Below, one piece after another: positions 45,701 through 55,500 of a stretch of 64,000 nt of DNA. Below the pieces are notes generated by a model, which saw only the letters and a program-made list of their open reading frames with translations, ran no database searches and had not been told where the DNA came from. A program made the position numbers and the translations under genes. Each line of letters begins with the position of its first letter. Position 1 is the stretch's first letter. Source of the stretch: CBDCWQ01 sp965223435 (GTDB lineage Bacteria; Myxococcota; Kuafuiibacteriia; Kuafuiibacteriales; Kuafuiibacteriaceae); the NCBI GenBank assembly GCA_965223435.1, contig CBDCWQ010000019.1, forward strand, positions 372,001-436,000, written 5' to 3'.

Positions 45701-46399
45701 CGTATTTCTGTCAGAACCCCGGAACTCATAAACACCACTTTCACGGGCAATGCTTCGAGGTCCGATTTCGGAGGGGCGGTGTTGCAGGGACACGCTTTTG
45801 CGGTCTCAAATTCCATCTTTTGGAGCAACCGTGGAGGCGATTGGAACGTCGATCGGTTTGGCGCCGATTCGCCTCCCCTTGCGACTTTCAGTCACAACTG
45901 CTCCCAAACAGAATTTGTGGGCGTGGTCATAGAGCCAGTCACGCTGACCCAAGACCCATTTGTCGTCACCTCCCCGGACGAAGTCTTTTTGCACCGAGAC
46001 CCGAGCGTAGGTTGCTTGGATCGCGGCGCCAACGACTTGGCTGACAGCGCGCTCCCTGAGTGGCAAACCCTGAGTACCGCTCCCGATTTGTCCCTTGATG
46101 GAAACGACGATGCCAACCACGCCCAAGACGTCGATCCCGGGCGTCACTACCATCCGGACCGAGTCCGCATCGTGGCCATGTCCATCGATGAAAACGTGGT
46201 CACCTGGGAGACCCGCGGCGCCAACCACTGCGTTCTGGTCGAAGATGGCGCCCACACGTCTTTTGTGCCCACAGACGCCCTGCAAGCAGGCCACATGCGT
46301 CATCACGACGCACAAGAAGTCTGGCTCATCTGCTACGGGCAGGACGCCCCGCACGCACGCTCCGTACGCCGGGGCACCGCCCCCGCCACACGCCCATAA
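42713..46399 (+). CDS. Cys-rich, TSP3 and right-handed beta-helix (Pmp-type) lipoprotein
   Basis: 1228 aa. ATG 42713 follows AGGAGG with ideal spacing; the signal peptide ends in GVLVSC, a lipobox. Residues about 55-95 are EGF-like (CGAHGQC...CACEPGYKSDGSRC). About 100-400 are Cys-rich units of the type CxDDLFCNGxExC / CDDxVxCTxxxCxPxxGC. About 405-470 hold thrombospondin type-3 calcium loops (DTDGDGIFDRDE, DSDDDGLTDGEE, DTDSDGHCD). From about 480 to 1150 runs a right-handed beta-helix resembling chlamydial Pmp proteins: paired GGGL/GGAx turns alternating with FxxNxA (FGGGLSTTRS, FVDNRADTGAGL, FTGNAAGRGGAL). I see no autotransporter barrel, so it should stay lipid-anchored. Adhesion or polymer binding is the usual inference for such helices. 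Confidence 0.88.
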   Translation: MRNVRFRNRRIEDTSNPGTRGSDSVLCGLGDLGVVAVAILGGVLVSCGASEIDDPCQGTDCGAHGQCLVVGEEATCACEPGYKSDGSRCVASQRTKNVCKTDMDCRDNLFCNGEEKCLPNAPKANAFGCVSSEGPPCESGFTCDEDQRACLCADAAACDDDLFCNGAESCNPTHADAGANGCLRGTPPCDDTHICEETENRCMTRLCRDHEECDDGRSCNGVEQCRPNDGNATSNGCVPGIPEDSRCDDSVACTVDECRPDDPRADLKTGCLHTAAPERCDDGVDCTDQRCDPKSGCVFSPKSARCVDDDVACTVESCHPEKGCVSEPSDALCADDGLSCTVARCDRVKGCVHEARDHLCSDDVSCNGVETCDPTDDRMDGRGCVPGESTCAGDETCHVAEDACVPVDTDGDGIFDRDERKFGYDPMDPDSDDDGLTDGEEDTNRNGTLDDSETDPLNPDTDSDGHCDRQRVDNEGDGLSPASLCTGQEVIFVDAQAEAGGNGRSWATAFRTLSDASRGMAQNQELWIREGVYRPVKAGQEVLRMAPQTSVYGGFTGTETTRAQRPNPPARTVLDGDFDGKGAASDNSIHVVVGAAGRLDSVEIRGGYAFGSRTVDKLGAGLSLRGGEQALHLYGVVFETNAAEKSGGGLAVLNGTLHLSQVTFRENSAEEGGGGLAIIDANTTLSNVGFQKNNASFGGGLSTTRSPVTLRNVEFVDNRADTGAGLSSSDSAFSAENVTFTGNAAGRGGALSHNGEKRAAIRSSSFLENRASQGGAVLIQGPIDLTGTRIQANAATTGGGVYHERGEFTFSRLQFVQNEAENGAAISSWSSDKITGNKSVFAKNHSRRHGAGLHRSQGGQVELHQLTFVGNTAVVKGGAFFADSGEGIVRDVAFIDNRARRGGGLYMDAGLDVRRALFLNNQAEDTGGAVFYESTWMRSLSNTRPRFEEATFLANSAGPFAGALDILCFGISCGKTDLQLVNVLFKDNEADKGAAIRISVRTPELINTTFTGNASRSDFGGAVLQGHAFAVSNSIFWSNRGGDWNVDRFGADSPPLATFSHNCSQTEFVGVVIEPVTLTQDPFVVTSPDEVFLHRDPSVGCLDRGANDLADSALPEWQTLSTAPDLSLDGNDDANHAQDVDPGRHYHPDRVRIVAMSIDENVVTWETRGANHCVLVEDGAHTSFVPTDALQAGHMRHHDAQEVWLICYGQDAPHARSVRRGTAPATRP

Positions 46400-46727
46400 G
46401 AGTCATGACTGCTGCATCCCTCGTTCGACAAGACCACCTGCCTGGCTCGCAGTCCGGATACAGGCGGCAAGGCCCTTGAGCGACGATGCGTTATCTTTGT
46501 AGTTGTTGCATAGACTTGCGATGCGGTCCCTTGCCGAATGAACCGTGACGGGCAGGTGGTCGACAGAGTTTCGGACGAGCATTTCGGTTGCAAAGAGCGT
46601 CTGGCCGATTTCGATGTGACACCTGAAGGTTTAACTGGCCTGGCGCTGGCCGTTTTGTTCTGGGGTGAACGCTGGGTTAGGGCCTGGGCGGGCGAAAATA
46701 CGCCCCCCAGAATACAGAAGCCGGGCG
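46400..46727. other. Convergent intergenic region
   Basis: About 330 bases between the convergent lipoprotein (+) and methyltransferase (-) genes. No credible ORF is present. A stem GGGCG (46690-46694) / CGCCC (46701-46705) with a 6-nt loop could act as a terminator but has no T-tract. Confidence 0.35.
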
Positions 46728-47366
46728 TCAGACCTGGGTCTTTTCGAAGATCCAGTAGGTCACGTCGTCCCAGCCCTCGTCCTTGGACAAAAAGCCCTGC
46801 TTTCGGAGCTTCAGTTCGGGGAACAACGACTGGTAGTCTTTGCCAAAGTTTCTTTTGAACAGCGCACCAGACTGGCCGCGGTAAGGAACTTCGGTGAGCT
46901 CTTCGGAAAAATATTCGCCGCAAAGCACATAGCGCTTTGAGCATCGGACGATCTCGGACATCACCAAGGGGAGCGCCTCTGGGGGTTGATGGATCAAGAC
47001 CCCCATGGTGAAGGTCATGTCGAACCACCCATCTCTGAAGGGAAGCTCTCGGGCCGGGCTGAAAACCGCATTGACGCCCGGTTGGTCTCGCCTCAACTGC
47101 TGCAAGGCCTTCCGGTTCACATCAAGGCCCCACACCTCTTCGGGGGCAACAGAGCGCGCGATCCATGCGATGTTGCCACCGATGTTGCAACCCACCTCGA
47201 GGACTCTCTTCACCGGGAACTCGTTCAAAACTTCCGTCCAAAACTTGGAACGGTAGGATTGTACGCCTTTGTTCCGGTCGACGTAGTCGTCACCAAAATC
47301 ACCAGCCCACAACGACTCGAGCCTTTTGACCTCTGCCTTCTTTTGACGATTGATATCTATGTTCAT
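46728..47366 (-). CDS. SAM-dependent methyltransferase (pseudaminic-acid-biosynthesis-associated type)
   Basis: 212 aa. ATG 47366 is preceded by a purine-rich Shine-Dalgarno (GAGGAAAAAAGG). Motif I is VLEVGCNIGGNIAWIA and motif II is VWGLDVNR with an acidic residue for the SAM ribose; a later LPFRDGWFDMTFTMGVLIH is the post-motif region. The N-terminal pattern (WAGDFGDDYVDRN...FW) resembles the small class-I methylases found in nonulosonic-acid and O-antigen clusters. It lies 24 bases after the HisF-like gene on the same strand and is probably cotranscribed. It likely methylates a surface sugar or its carrier. The target is inferred from context. Confidence 0.8.
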   Translation of the reverse strand: MNIDINRQKKAEVKRLESLWAGDFGDDYVDRNKGVQSYRSKFWTEVLNEFPVKRVLEVGCNIGGNIAWIARSVAPEEVWGLDVNRKALQQLRRDQPGVNAVFSPARELPFRDGWFDMTFTMGVLIHQPPEALPLVMSEIVRCSKRYVLCGEYFSEELTEVPYRGQSGALFKRNFGKDYQSLFPELKLRKQGFLSKDEGWDDVTYWIFEKTQV

Positions 47367-47390
47367 CCTTTTTTCCTCTCGCCCGCGGAG

Positions 47391-48182
47391 TTATGAACGC
47401 TGAAGCGCTGCCTGTCCGCCGGCCCCAAGCCGGACAGGAATCCCGGCTTCTTTCATATGCATCTTCGCCTCAAGCGGCGTACATTGCGTAAAATGAAAAA
47501 TGCTGGCGCAGCACACAGCGGAAGCACCACATTCTTTGACCGCTTTCACCATGTCCTCGTAGCCAGAAGCGCCCCCCGACGCCAAAACAGGGATAGAGAC
47601 CGCATCCGTGACCTGCTGGGTCAGTTCCCAGTCATAGCCCGTCATGGTTCCGTCGCGATCGATAGAAGTCAGCAAAATTTCCCCCGCACCGCTGGCTTCA
47701 GCCTGCTTGGCGACCTCCAAAGGGTGGCGGCCCGTAGCATGCTTGCCTGAATGGGTAAAAACCTCGTGCTTCCCGTCCTCATGCCTCAAAGCGTCGATGG
47801 AGACAACCACGCACTGAGAACCAAAGTGTTGCGCCGCAGAGGCGATCAGATCCGGGTTCGATGCCGCCGCACTGTTGATGGCCACCTTATCTGCCCCCAC
47901 CTCGAGCAGGCGCTGCACATGCTCGATGGTTGAGACCCCTCCTCCGATGGTCAACGGCATGAAACACTCGTCGGCAAAATCGTCCACCAGCTCAAAATCA
48001 GGCGCACGACCCTCCTGAGTGGCGTTGATGTCCACGAAGATAAGCTCGTCGACCTCTCGCATGTTGTACACCTTGATCGATTGCATCAGGCTCCCAACCC
48101 AGCGCCAACTATCAAACTTCACGCCTTTGACCAGGCTGAACTCCCGGTAGAGAAGAGTGGGGATGACACGGGTTTTCAACAT
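47391..48182 (-). CDS. hisF2: HisF-like cyclase subunit of the AglZ/WbuZ type (sugar amidation, acetamidino modification)
   Basis: 263 aa, ATG 48182, a TIM barrel. The N-terminal strand reads RVIPTLLYREFSLVKG where histidine-pathway HisF has an IPCLDV...VVKG strand, so the catalytic Asp of strand 1 is missing. The second Asp (VVSIDALRHEDG) is kept, as is the phosphate-binding GGGVST and SGGAS. This pattern fits WbuZ/AglZ-like paralogs, which use ammonia from the HisH partner to modify surface sugars, not true HisF. The gene starts 9 bases after the hisH-like stop, so the two are translationally close. The usual third partner, an N-acetyl sugar amidotransferase (WbuX/PseA type), is not in the window. 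Confidence 0.85.
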   Translation of the reverse strand: MLKTRVIPTLLYREFSLVKGVKFDSWRWVGSLMQSIKVYNMREVDELIFVDINATQEGRAPDFELVDDFADECFMPLTIGGGVSTIEHVQRLLEVGADKVAINSAAASNPDLIASAAQHFGSQCVVVSIDALRHEDGKHEVFTHSGKHATGRHPLEVAKQAEASGAGEILLTSIDRDGTMTGYDWELTQQVTDAVSIPVLASGGASGYEDMVKAVKECGASAVCCASIFHFTQCTPLEAKMHMKEAGIPVRLGAGGQAALQRS

Positions 48183-48191
48183 AGGAATTCT

Positions 48192-48812
48192 CTACAAATC
48201 CAAGAAATTCTTGAAAAGCTTTAAGCCGACTTGCTGGCTTTTCTCAGGATGAAACTGGACACCGATGATGTTGTCTTTGGCCACTGCCGAGACGAAGCCA
48301 CCACCGTAAGGTGTTTTGGCCATAACAGCCCCCGGGTCTTTGCACCTAAAGTGGTAGCTGTGGACAAAGTAAAAATCTAAGCCGGAACCCACGCCCTCAA
48401 AGAGGGCTTCGCCAGCCGGAAACACCGGATTCACTTCGTTCCAGCCCACGTGGGGAATCCGCTGTTCTTTTTCAGGCGCAAGGCGCGTCACCTCGCCGTC
48501 AATCCATCCCAACCCAGGGGTCTCGCCCCCTTCATATCCGGTGGATGCCAGAAGCTGCATACCAAGGCAGATGCCCAAAAAAGGCACATTCTTTTGCACG
48601 ACTTGCTCATTCAGGGCCTCCTCAAGGCCCCGGCTTCGCAGATTGCCCATACCCTTGGCGAATGCCCCCACGCCGGGGAGAACAATGTAGCTGGCCTCAT
48701 CGAGAACCCGAGGATCATCGGTCACCTCGGGATCGGCCCCACACTCTGCAATGGCGCGCGCGACCGAATCGATGTTGCCCGCACCATAGTTGACGACCGC
48801 AACGCGCTTCAT
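48192..48812 (-). CDS. hisH: HisH-like glutamine amidotransferase subunit (WbuY-type)
   Basis: 206 aa, ATG 48812, a class-I glutamine amidotransferase. The catalytic Cys lies in FLGICLGMQLLA, and the His/Glu pair in GVQFHPEKSQ; the oxyanion strand LPGVGAF is present. It hydrolyses glutamine and passes ammonia to the HisF-type partner encoded next. It is the first gene of a three-gene minus-strand unit (hisH-like, hisF-like, methyltransferase). No other histidine gene is nearby, which supports a sugar-modification role, although a displaced histidine pathway pair cannot be fully excluded. Confidence 0.88.
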   Translation of the reverse strand: MKRVAVVNYGAGNIDSVARAIAECGADPEVTDDPRVLDEASYIVLPGVGAFAKGMGNLRSRGLEEALNEQVVQKNVPFLGICLGMQLLASTGYEGGETPGLGWIDGEVTRLAPEKEQRIPHVGWNEVNPVFPAGEALFEGVGSGLDFYFVHSYHFRCKDPGAVMAKTPYGGGFVSAVAKDNIIGVQFHPEKSQQVGLKLFKNFLDL

Positions 48813-49564
48813 GAGACCGCTTCATCACGGGGCCGGAGCCACCTTCGAATGCTAGGGAGAACCATGTGGGGCGAGGGCTTACCACTTCGGCAAAGGGGCG
48901 TCCAGCACAGTCATGGGAGGACTGGGCGCCTTCTCAGATCGAGCAAACCAACCCCGTGACCGTTGCTGAAAAGCGATAAAATATAGGGGTAGACCGACAT
49001 CGCGAGATTCCCATCCAACCGGGCCCCAGAACTTCATGACTCGACATACGCCCCTCGCTCGGAAACGACAAAGGGTTGTTTGGGTTCCAAAAGAGGCCCT
49101 GAGCACCGCCCACCTTCCAAGGCCATCGGTCCACCCGGCGCCAAAAGCAGAGATCAGCCGCCATTCAAATGTTTCAGGCAAATTCCTCCAAAACAGCAAC
49201 CCCTAGGGGCGAAGCTTGTGGTTCTGAACGATAGGCCATTTCATCAAGAAACAACGATAAAAACCGGCTTTATGTCCCGCACTCATCCATCAGGCAGGGA
49301 GCGGTCTCGCACATATAGCTACTTTTCTTGACATCATGAAAACTTGTGTTCACCATCACCTTGGGTTTCAGAAATGGAGCCCAATTCCATCGCCGGTCGT
49401 TTGGCGCTGTGAAGCAATCTGAATCCCACTCCCCCCATGCCTCCTTGGGCACGGTCCGGGGAGGTGCGATTTTTGGGTTGCGATCGCGAACCATGCCGGC
49501 CGCCTCCCAAAGCGGAACGAGAGGCCTCTTTGCTGGCGCAAAGAAGATGGAACAGGAGACAGAC
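48813..49564. promoter_or_regulatory. Long divergent intergenic region upstream of giant 3
   Basis: About 750 bases with no protein-like ORF on either strand. The right end carries AGGAG six to eight bases before ATG 49565. No clear promoter boxes or repeats were found. Confidence 0.4.
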
Positions 49565-52500
49565 ATGATGCGTACGGGAAACAGGAATTCTTACGTCAAT
49601 CGCGCGGCAGCACTTGCGCTCACGGCCATGCTCGCCTGCGGCGTGGGGGCGACCGGCGACCAGAAGCCACTGACAACGGGGCAAAGCAACGGAGCACTCA
49701 GCGGCCAGTGGCTGCTCTTATCCTCCGCCACCGACGAGGGCCTCGCCGCAATCCAAGGCATCCCCGAAAACCGACGAGCCCTCTTCGAAGTCGATCACAC
49801 CTACGACGAGGCAACACAGAGAGTCGTTCCCACGTACCGAGCGACCGGTACCGTTGTCATGGACAGAACCTATTGGGTCTACGCGAGCGAGGGCCCGATG
49901 CCTGACCCTGGCTCCATGGTCATGCCTCCCCCTCCCCTCCCCCCAGAACCGGGACGCTTCATCCAAATCACGAAGACCACGCCCAAGGCCGAAGTCGGCC
50001 ATCGCATCTACCGCTGGAACGACGCCTCACAGGAACTCACCCTCCTGGACGCAGGCGATGTCCCCCCCGGTACCTACTGGGTTGACCAAGAGGACGGTTG
50101 CGGCTCCGGCGACTGGCGGTTCGGAGACGCCATCCGACTGGTTCGACGGTGCGCACTCAACCACACGCCCCTCGCCGTGATCCCCAAAAACGAGTGGTCA
50201 ACCGCTTCGCAGCCAGAAGGAACCCCAGAGTCCGAGGACTCGAACCTGCCCAAGCCCAAGACGCTGGTCCTTCACCACACTGAAACCCCACAGGACATGA
50301 GCATCCAGGACTTCGAGGCCCATACCCTCAATCAATCTGAAAGCGACGAACTTGGTTACGATTTCGTTCTGGCCAAGAATGAACAACGCATTTGGCAGGT
50401 CTACCAAGGACGTCCCCTCAAAGCATCACAGACCGAGGTTCACATCGCCATCATGGGAAACTACGAGCCCGCCGGCGAAGGCCTCACCGCGCCCAAGAAC
50501 CCCAATGGATACCTAGAAACGGCGACAGAGTCTGAGAGGCAGCCGCCTGCGGGTGCAGTCGTGAAGCTCACCCAACTGGTGTCTGAGCTCAGCGATGAAT
50601 TCGAATCGCTCGAAGCCCTTGTCCCTTTTGGTCAGGGATTTGATGCCCTTGAGCCTGGCGCCTCAACGAGCCCCGGACGGGGCGCACTCCATTTGTCTTG
50701 GTCCCTGCACGATCGCTTTTTTGCACAAAGGAGCGCCGAAGCGCCCTCGGTATCTTTCGAAACCGAAGATCACGTCAGCCATGTCAGGTTCGAAGAAAAC
50801 GGCGATGAAAACCAAGACCGTCCGGTGGACCGGATTCCACCTCTCTTGTTTGTCGCCGAGCCGGCCAGCAAAGTCATCTACAGCAAGACCAGCACGGTCA
50901 CCCTAATGGGTGAAGTCTATGACGAAAACCTTACGCAGTTTTCGGTCAACGGAATCGTACTCGGCAGCTTAAGTAGGAGCTTCGAGCAAGCCATTTGGCT
51001 GAACGCTGGCGAGAACATCGTCACACTTTTTGCCATAGACGCTTTTGGAAACACCACCGAGGTGCAAAAGCAAATTATATACGACGATACGCCGCCCCAA
51101 ATATCGCTCACAGAGCCCACCTTCGAGGAAATCGCCCGGGGTCTTTTTGGCGTACACGGACAGGTGCACGATCACAGCCTGCAGAACCTGACCATCAACG
51201 GAAGACCGCTCGATACCGTGAACGATCGGTTCGTCAAGTGGTTCGATACCCGTGCCCTCGAGGACGGTTTCTATCCGTACGAAGTCGTAGCCACCGATGA
51301 AATCGGGCACAGAAGTTCGGCTTCGTTCGCCCTCGAGGTCGAAAGCGGCAGCGTACGTTATGTCCCGCACCCCCACACGCCCGCGCAAAGCGTTGACCAC
51401 GATGCAAACGGAAGTCAGGCGATCGGATTCTACGTGGATATGGTAGCAGGCGAAGAGCAGACGTACTTTGACATCATCGTCCGAGACTGGAACCAAAAGG
51501 AAGAACACATCGCATTGACTGAAGTCCTGGCCGAAGGGGCATCGCCGCAATGGAAACGAGCTTACGTGTTCTTTGATGACCTCAGCACCGTGAACACAAG
51601 CAGCGTAGCCGCCGTAGAGATTGAAAACGTTCTTCCCGCAACCAGCGAGCTCTCCTGGCATGTCACCCCATTCGGTGCCGATGACGCCCCCCACACCCCA
51701 GGCGAAGACCCGATCATGCCGGAGCTCAGCATATCCCACCCCTCTGAAGAGCTGAGCTTCACAAGAGCTTCGAGCGTAACGCTTCGCGGCCGTGTCCACG
51801 ACGAAAACCTGAAGATGGTCCGAATTGACCAAGTCATCTTAGGAACCGTCAGCGGACCGTTTGAAACCCTGGTCGAACTAAAACAGGAACGCACCGACTT
51901 TTCCGTCATCGTTCAAGACATGACCGGCAATGAAGTGACACTGACCCGTACGGTGATCCAAGATGCGAACCCACCGCGTTTGTCGCTTTCGGGCCACAAC
52001 AAAGACAAAGTATACCAGCCCGAGTACACCCTATCGGGTTCAGTACAAGATCGATACCTGGCTGAAGTCGCACTCGTCCACCTCACCCACACGGGCCGAG
52101 AAACCCTCGAGGTTTCAAACGGACGTTTTTCTCAGACAGTCACCCTCACTGAAGGCCTCAACCAGTTCTCCGTCATCGCCAAAGACCGCGCCGGCAACCT
52201 GTCCAGTCAACAGCGCGAGGTCTATTACACACCCGCTGAGTCGTTTGTGGCCTCTGGGCGTACAGAACCACCACCCCAAATATTCGGTTGGTCTCGCAAC
52301 CGAACCGTATTTTTGCAATGGGAAGCACCGAGACGTTTCGAAACCGGGAAGCCACTCCCCCCGGGCATCAAGCTTCGTTACCGCATTTACCGCGACGAAG
52401 TCGAAATTCACGAGCAAGAAGAACTGACGTACCAAGGAGAGCTCCCGGAGGCCGAGAAGGCCTACGGGTTTTACGTCACCGCCCTGATCCCGGGTGCACA

Positions 52501-55500
52501 AGACAACCTCGAGTCAGGGCGTTCCGAGCGGATTAGGGTCGAGGCCGGCAAGGATGTGCGCCCGTCTGAGCTCGGAGAATTCGAGGCCCCCAGTGAGGCC
52601 GAGGTCGCTGAATTTCGCGCATCTACGCCCATTCTTGCCGTGAGCGAAGCAGCCGATGGCACCCCCTATACCCACCTCACCTACGTCGCCCGAGGCGACG
52701 GAAAACGCGTGGGTGACCAGATCCGCTATCTCCGCAGTCACAAGCTCGCCAAGAGCGGTTCGTGGGCCCACAGCCACACCATCAGAAAAGCAAATACCAC
52801 GACCATGATCACCGATGTCGCCATGGCGGCCCGCGGTAGCCAATTGGTCATCGCCTGGATTGAGGTCCCGACCTTGGCCGCTTCCGGTTCCGAACGGATC
52901 AGCGAAATTCTTGCCGCAAAGAGCCAAGACAGCGGCCAGACCTTTGGGGACCCCATTCTCATAAAAAAAAGCCCCGTGTGGAAGCGATCTCTCTCGGTCG
53001 GCATCGATCGACTGGAAAACAGCCACCTGGTGTTCGGCGAGGGAAACAAAGTCTTCTACGCAAAGAACCTCGAGCTTGAGACCACCGACCAGGGCGAGCC
53101 TCGAAGCGTGTTCGACCAGCGCAATCGCAGGCCCGCGAACGAGGTCGTCAAATATATGGCCAAGTATTCCCCGCGCCCGGACAAGGGATGCGATTGCCCG
53201 GGCTGTTGGTGCGAAGAAGACTATGAAGTGAGCACCGAAACCAACCCCAAGACCGGACTTCCTTTTGGTGAATACATCGAGTGGACTTCGGATACCTTCG
53301 TCTATGAACCGTCCCTCGATATCGATGATGAAAAAGTATCCATCGTGGCCCGGCAAACCCAAGAATGGAACGCGGTGCCCGTCATCAATCCCGCGTGGAA
53401 AAAGATGTATGACGAGGACCCCATATACAGCGACGACATCGTTGTCGTCTTGAGGCCGACCAAACGACTGGTCGGCTGGCGCAACATTTGGAAGCGTGCC
53501 TACGAGCCGGGCGATGAGAACCTGTGGTCCTCCGTAGGCATCGACTACCAATACCTGTACGAAGGCACCGAACAGACCCAAGACATCATCAAACTCGCCC
53601 AGCGTCCCCTGACCGAGGGGGCATGGAACACAAAGGGCGCGGACGACTCGGCCAATGCATCCGAGCGAGGATGGGCCCAAGGGGCTTGGGTCGATGATCA
53701 GGTTCAGAATTGGCGGATGGGCGACGTTCGCGCCATCGGTCAGGGAGAAGCTCAGGAAAAGCCTTCGCACCCGAAGGTCACCACTGCACCCAATGGACTT
53801 TTGGTTGTGACCTACGAAGAGGGCCCATCTGAAAACCCCAACCAAGTCGGCCAAAACGCCATCGTCGTCACCACCTCTGAAGACGGTGGACTCGTCTTTG
53901 ATGATTCACGGGTTGTGGCTCAAGGGTACATGCCGAGCCTGGCCATCACCGAAAAGGGCGACAGGGGACTGGTCTATTACCACCCCGGCCAGGCCAAAAA
54001 TGACCAAGGCAACACCGCCTCAATCCATGCGATCCAATACCGGGACGGAGCCTGGACCGACACCCGCGCCATCAGCGTCAGTCCACCCCAACCCATCCAC
54101 CGCGAAAGCCACGGAAAAGAAACCGACTTCCTTCACGGTGTGCCTCATATGGTGAGCTACAAAGAATTACTGATTGCTGCGTGGGTTCAGCCGTCCAGAA
54201 CCGGACACGACCAAGACAGCGTCGTCATCAGCCGAGCTCTACTCACCACCAGCAGCCAGAACCACATCGACGTCCGCACCGCAAACGCGGCCACGGAAAG
54301 ACAGCCCACACCCGTCACCATCGAGTGCTTGAATGAGTACCACATGTACGCTCAAGGCTGTACAGACGCGGGCGAACTGGCTTTACGTACCGGGGAACAA
54401 ACGTTCAACAACCCCCTCGGCGAGTTTTCAGTCACCAAGGCCTACGTCCCCTTGACGACGACCGGTGGCGTATTCAAGGACGACAAAGGGAACCCCCTGC
54501 CCGTGGGGCGCAGCAGTATCGAAGTGCTTCAAGGCGGCAATCAGGTATTCCTAGGAATCGGAGAAAAGGGATCGCCAGCGGAGCACAGCATTGCCCTCAT
54601 CCAAAAGCACGCCGGCGGAAACTACTTTCGTGCCACCGAGGCGCGCGAAAACCTCTACGACCCAGACCAAAACATCCAGCGTGAATTTATTGAGGATCCC
54701 AACAACACCGATAGCATCCCCCTCGAACGCTACAAACGGGTATGGGCCTACACGCAGGGAATCACGCTGGCGCAACTGACGCGCCAGCATGACCCGAAGG
54801 CCGGTCCATTGGCACACGCCCTATGCGATGAAGAGAGCCCCGGCATCGAACGTGGTGAGTTCAACGGACAACCGGTGGTCAAAGGCTGGCATTTTTCGTG
54901 GAACACCGAGCGTGACAAGTTCAAAGACTTTCGATTGGTGACAGGCGCCACGGCGTGGACCATTCACGGCCTCGGAATCTATCTCGCAGCACAGGTCGAA
55001 CGACACGGGCAGGTACCACCGGCGGACCAGCCGGTGGCCGAGTGCTACGGGCAGGCGATTCGAGGACTGGCGCAACATCGCAAAACAGTCACCAAGGGAA
55101 ATCTATCCGGAGAGCTGATGACGGCCGGATGGACAGCCCTCGGGCTCGTCATGGCAGACAGTCCGTCCAGACTGGATCTGACCGAAGACGAAGAGGAGCA
55201 CTGGCCATACTACGGCATCTTGGATGCCATCGGCGATGCGTACAACGCCGAAAAGCCTGCCCCGATCACGCCCTACAAGTGGGTGAACGATGCCAAGGTC
55301 TTTCTTGACCCCATCACGCTCAGCGAAGCCCAATACGATGCGCTGCGCGTAGAAACCCAAGCCGCCAATACCGTGACCGAGCACAACTTGGACGTCCTCA
55401 GCGTTTTAAACCACGCCATCAAACACGCAGATGACCTCGGGCTCGACAAAACAGAGCTCACGTCGTGGCGAAACGACTTGCGGGATGCGATCTTCACCCT

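Noticed and set aside
47391..48812. Histidine biosynthesis genes hisF/hisH
   Set aside because: The HisF-like protein lacks the catalytic strand-1 Asp, no other his genes are near, and a sugar-type methylase follows. A surface-sugar modification role fits better.
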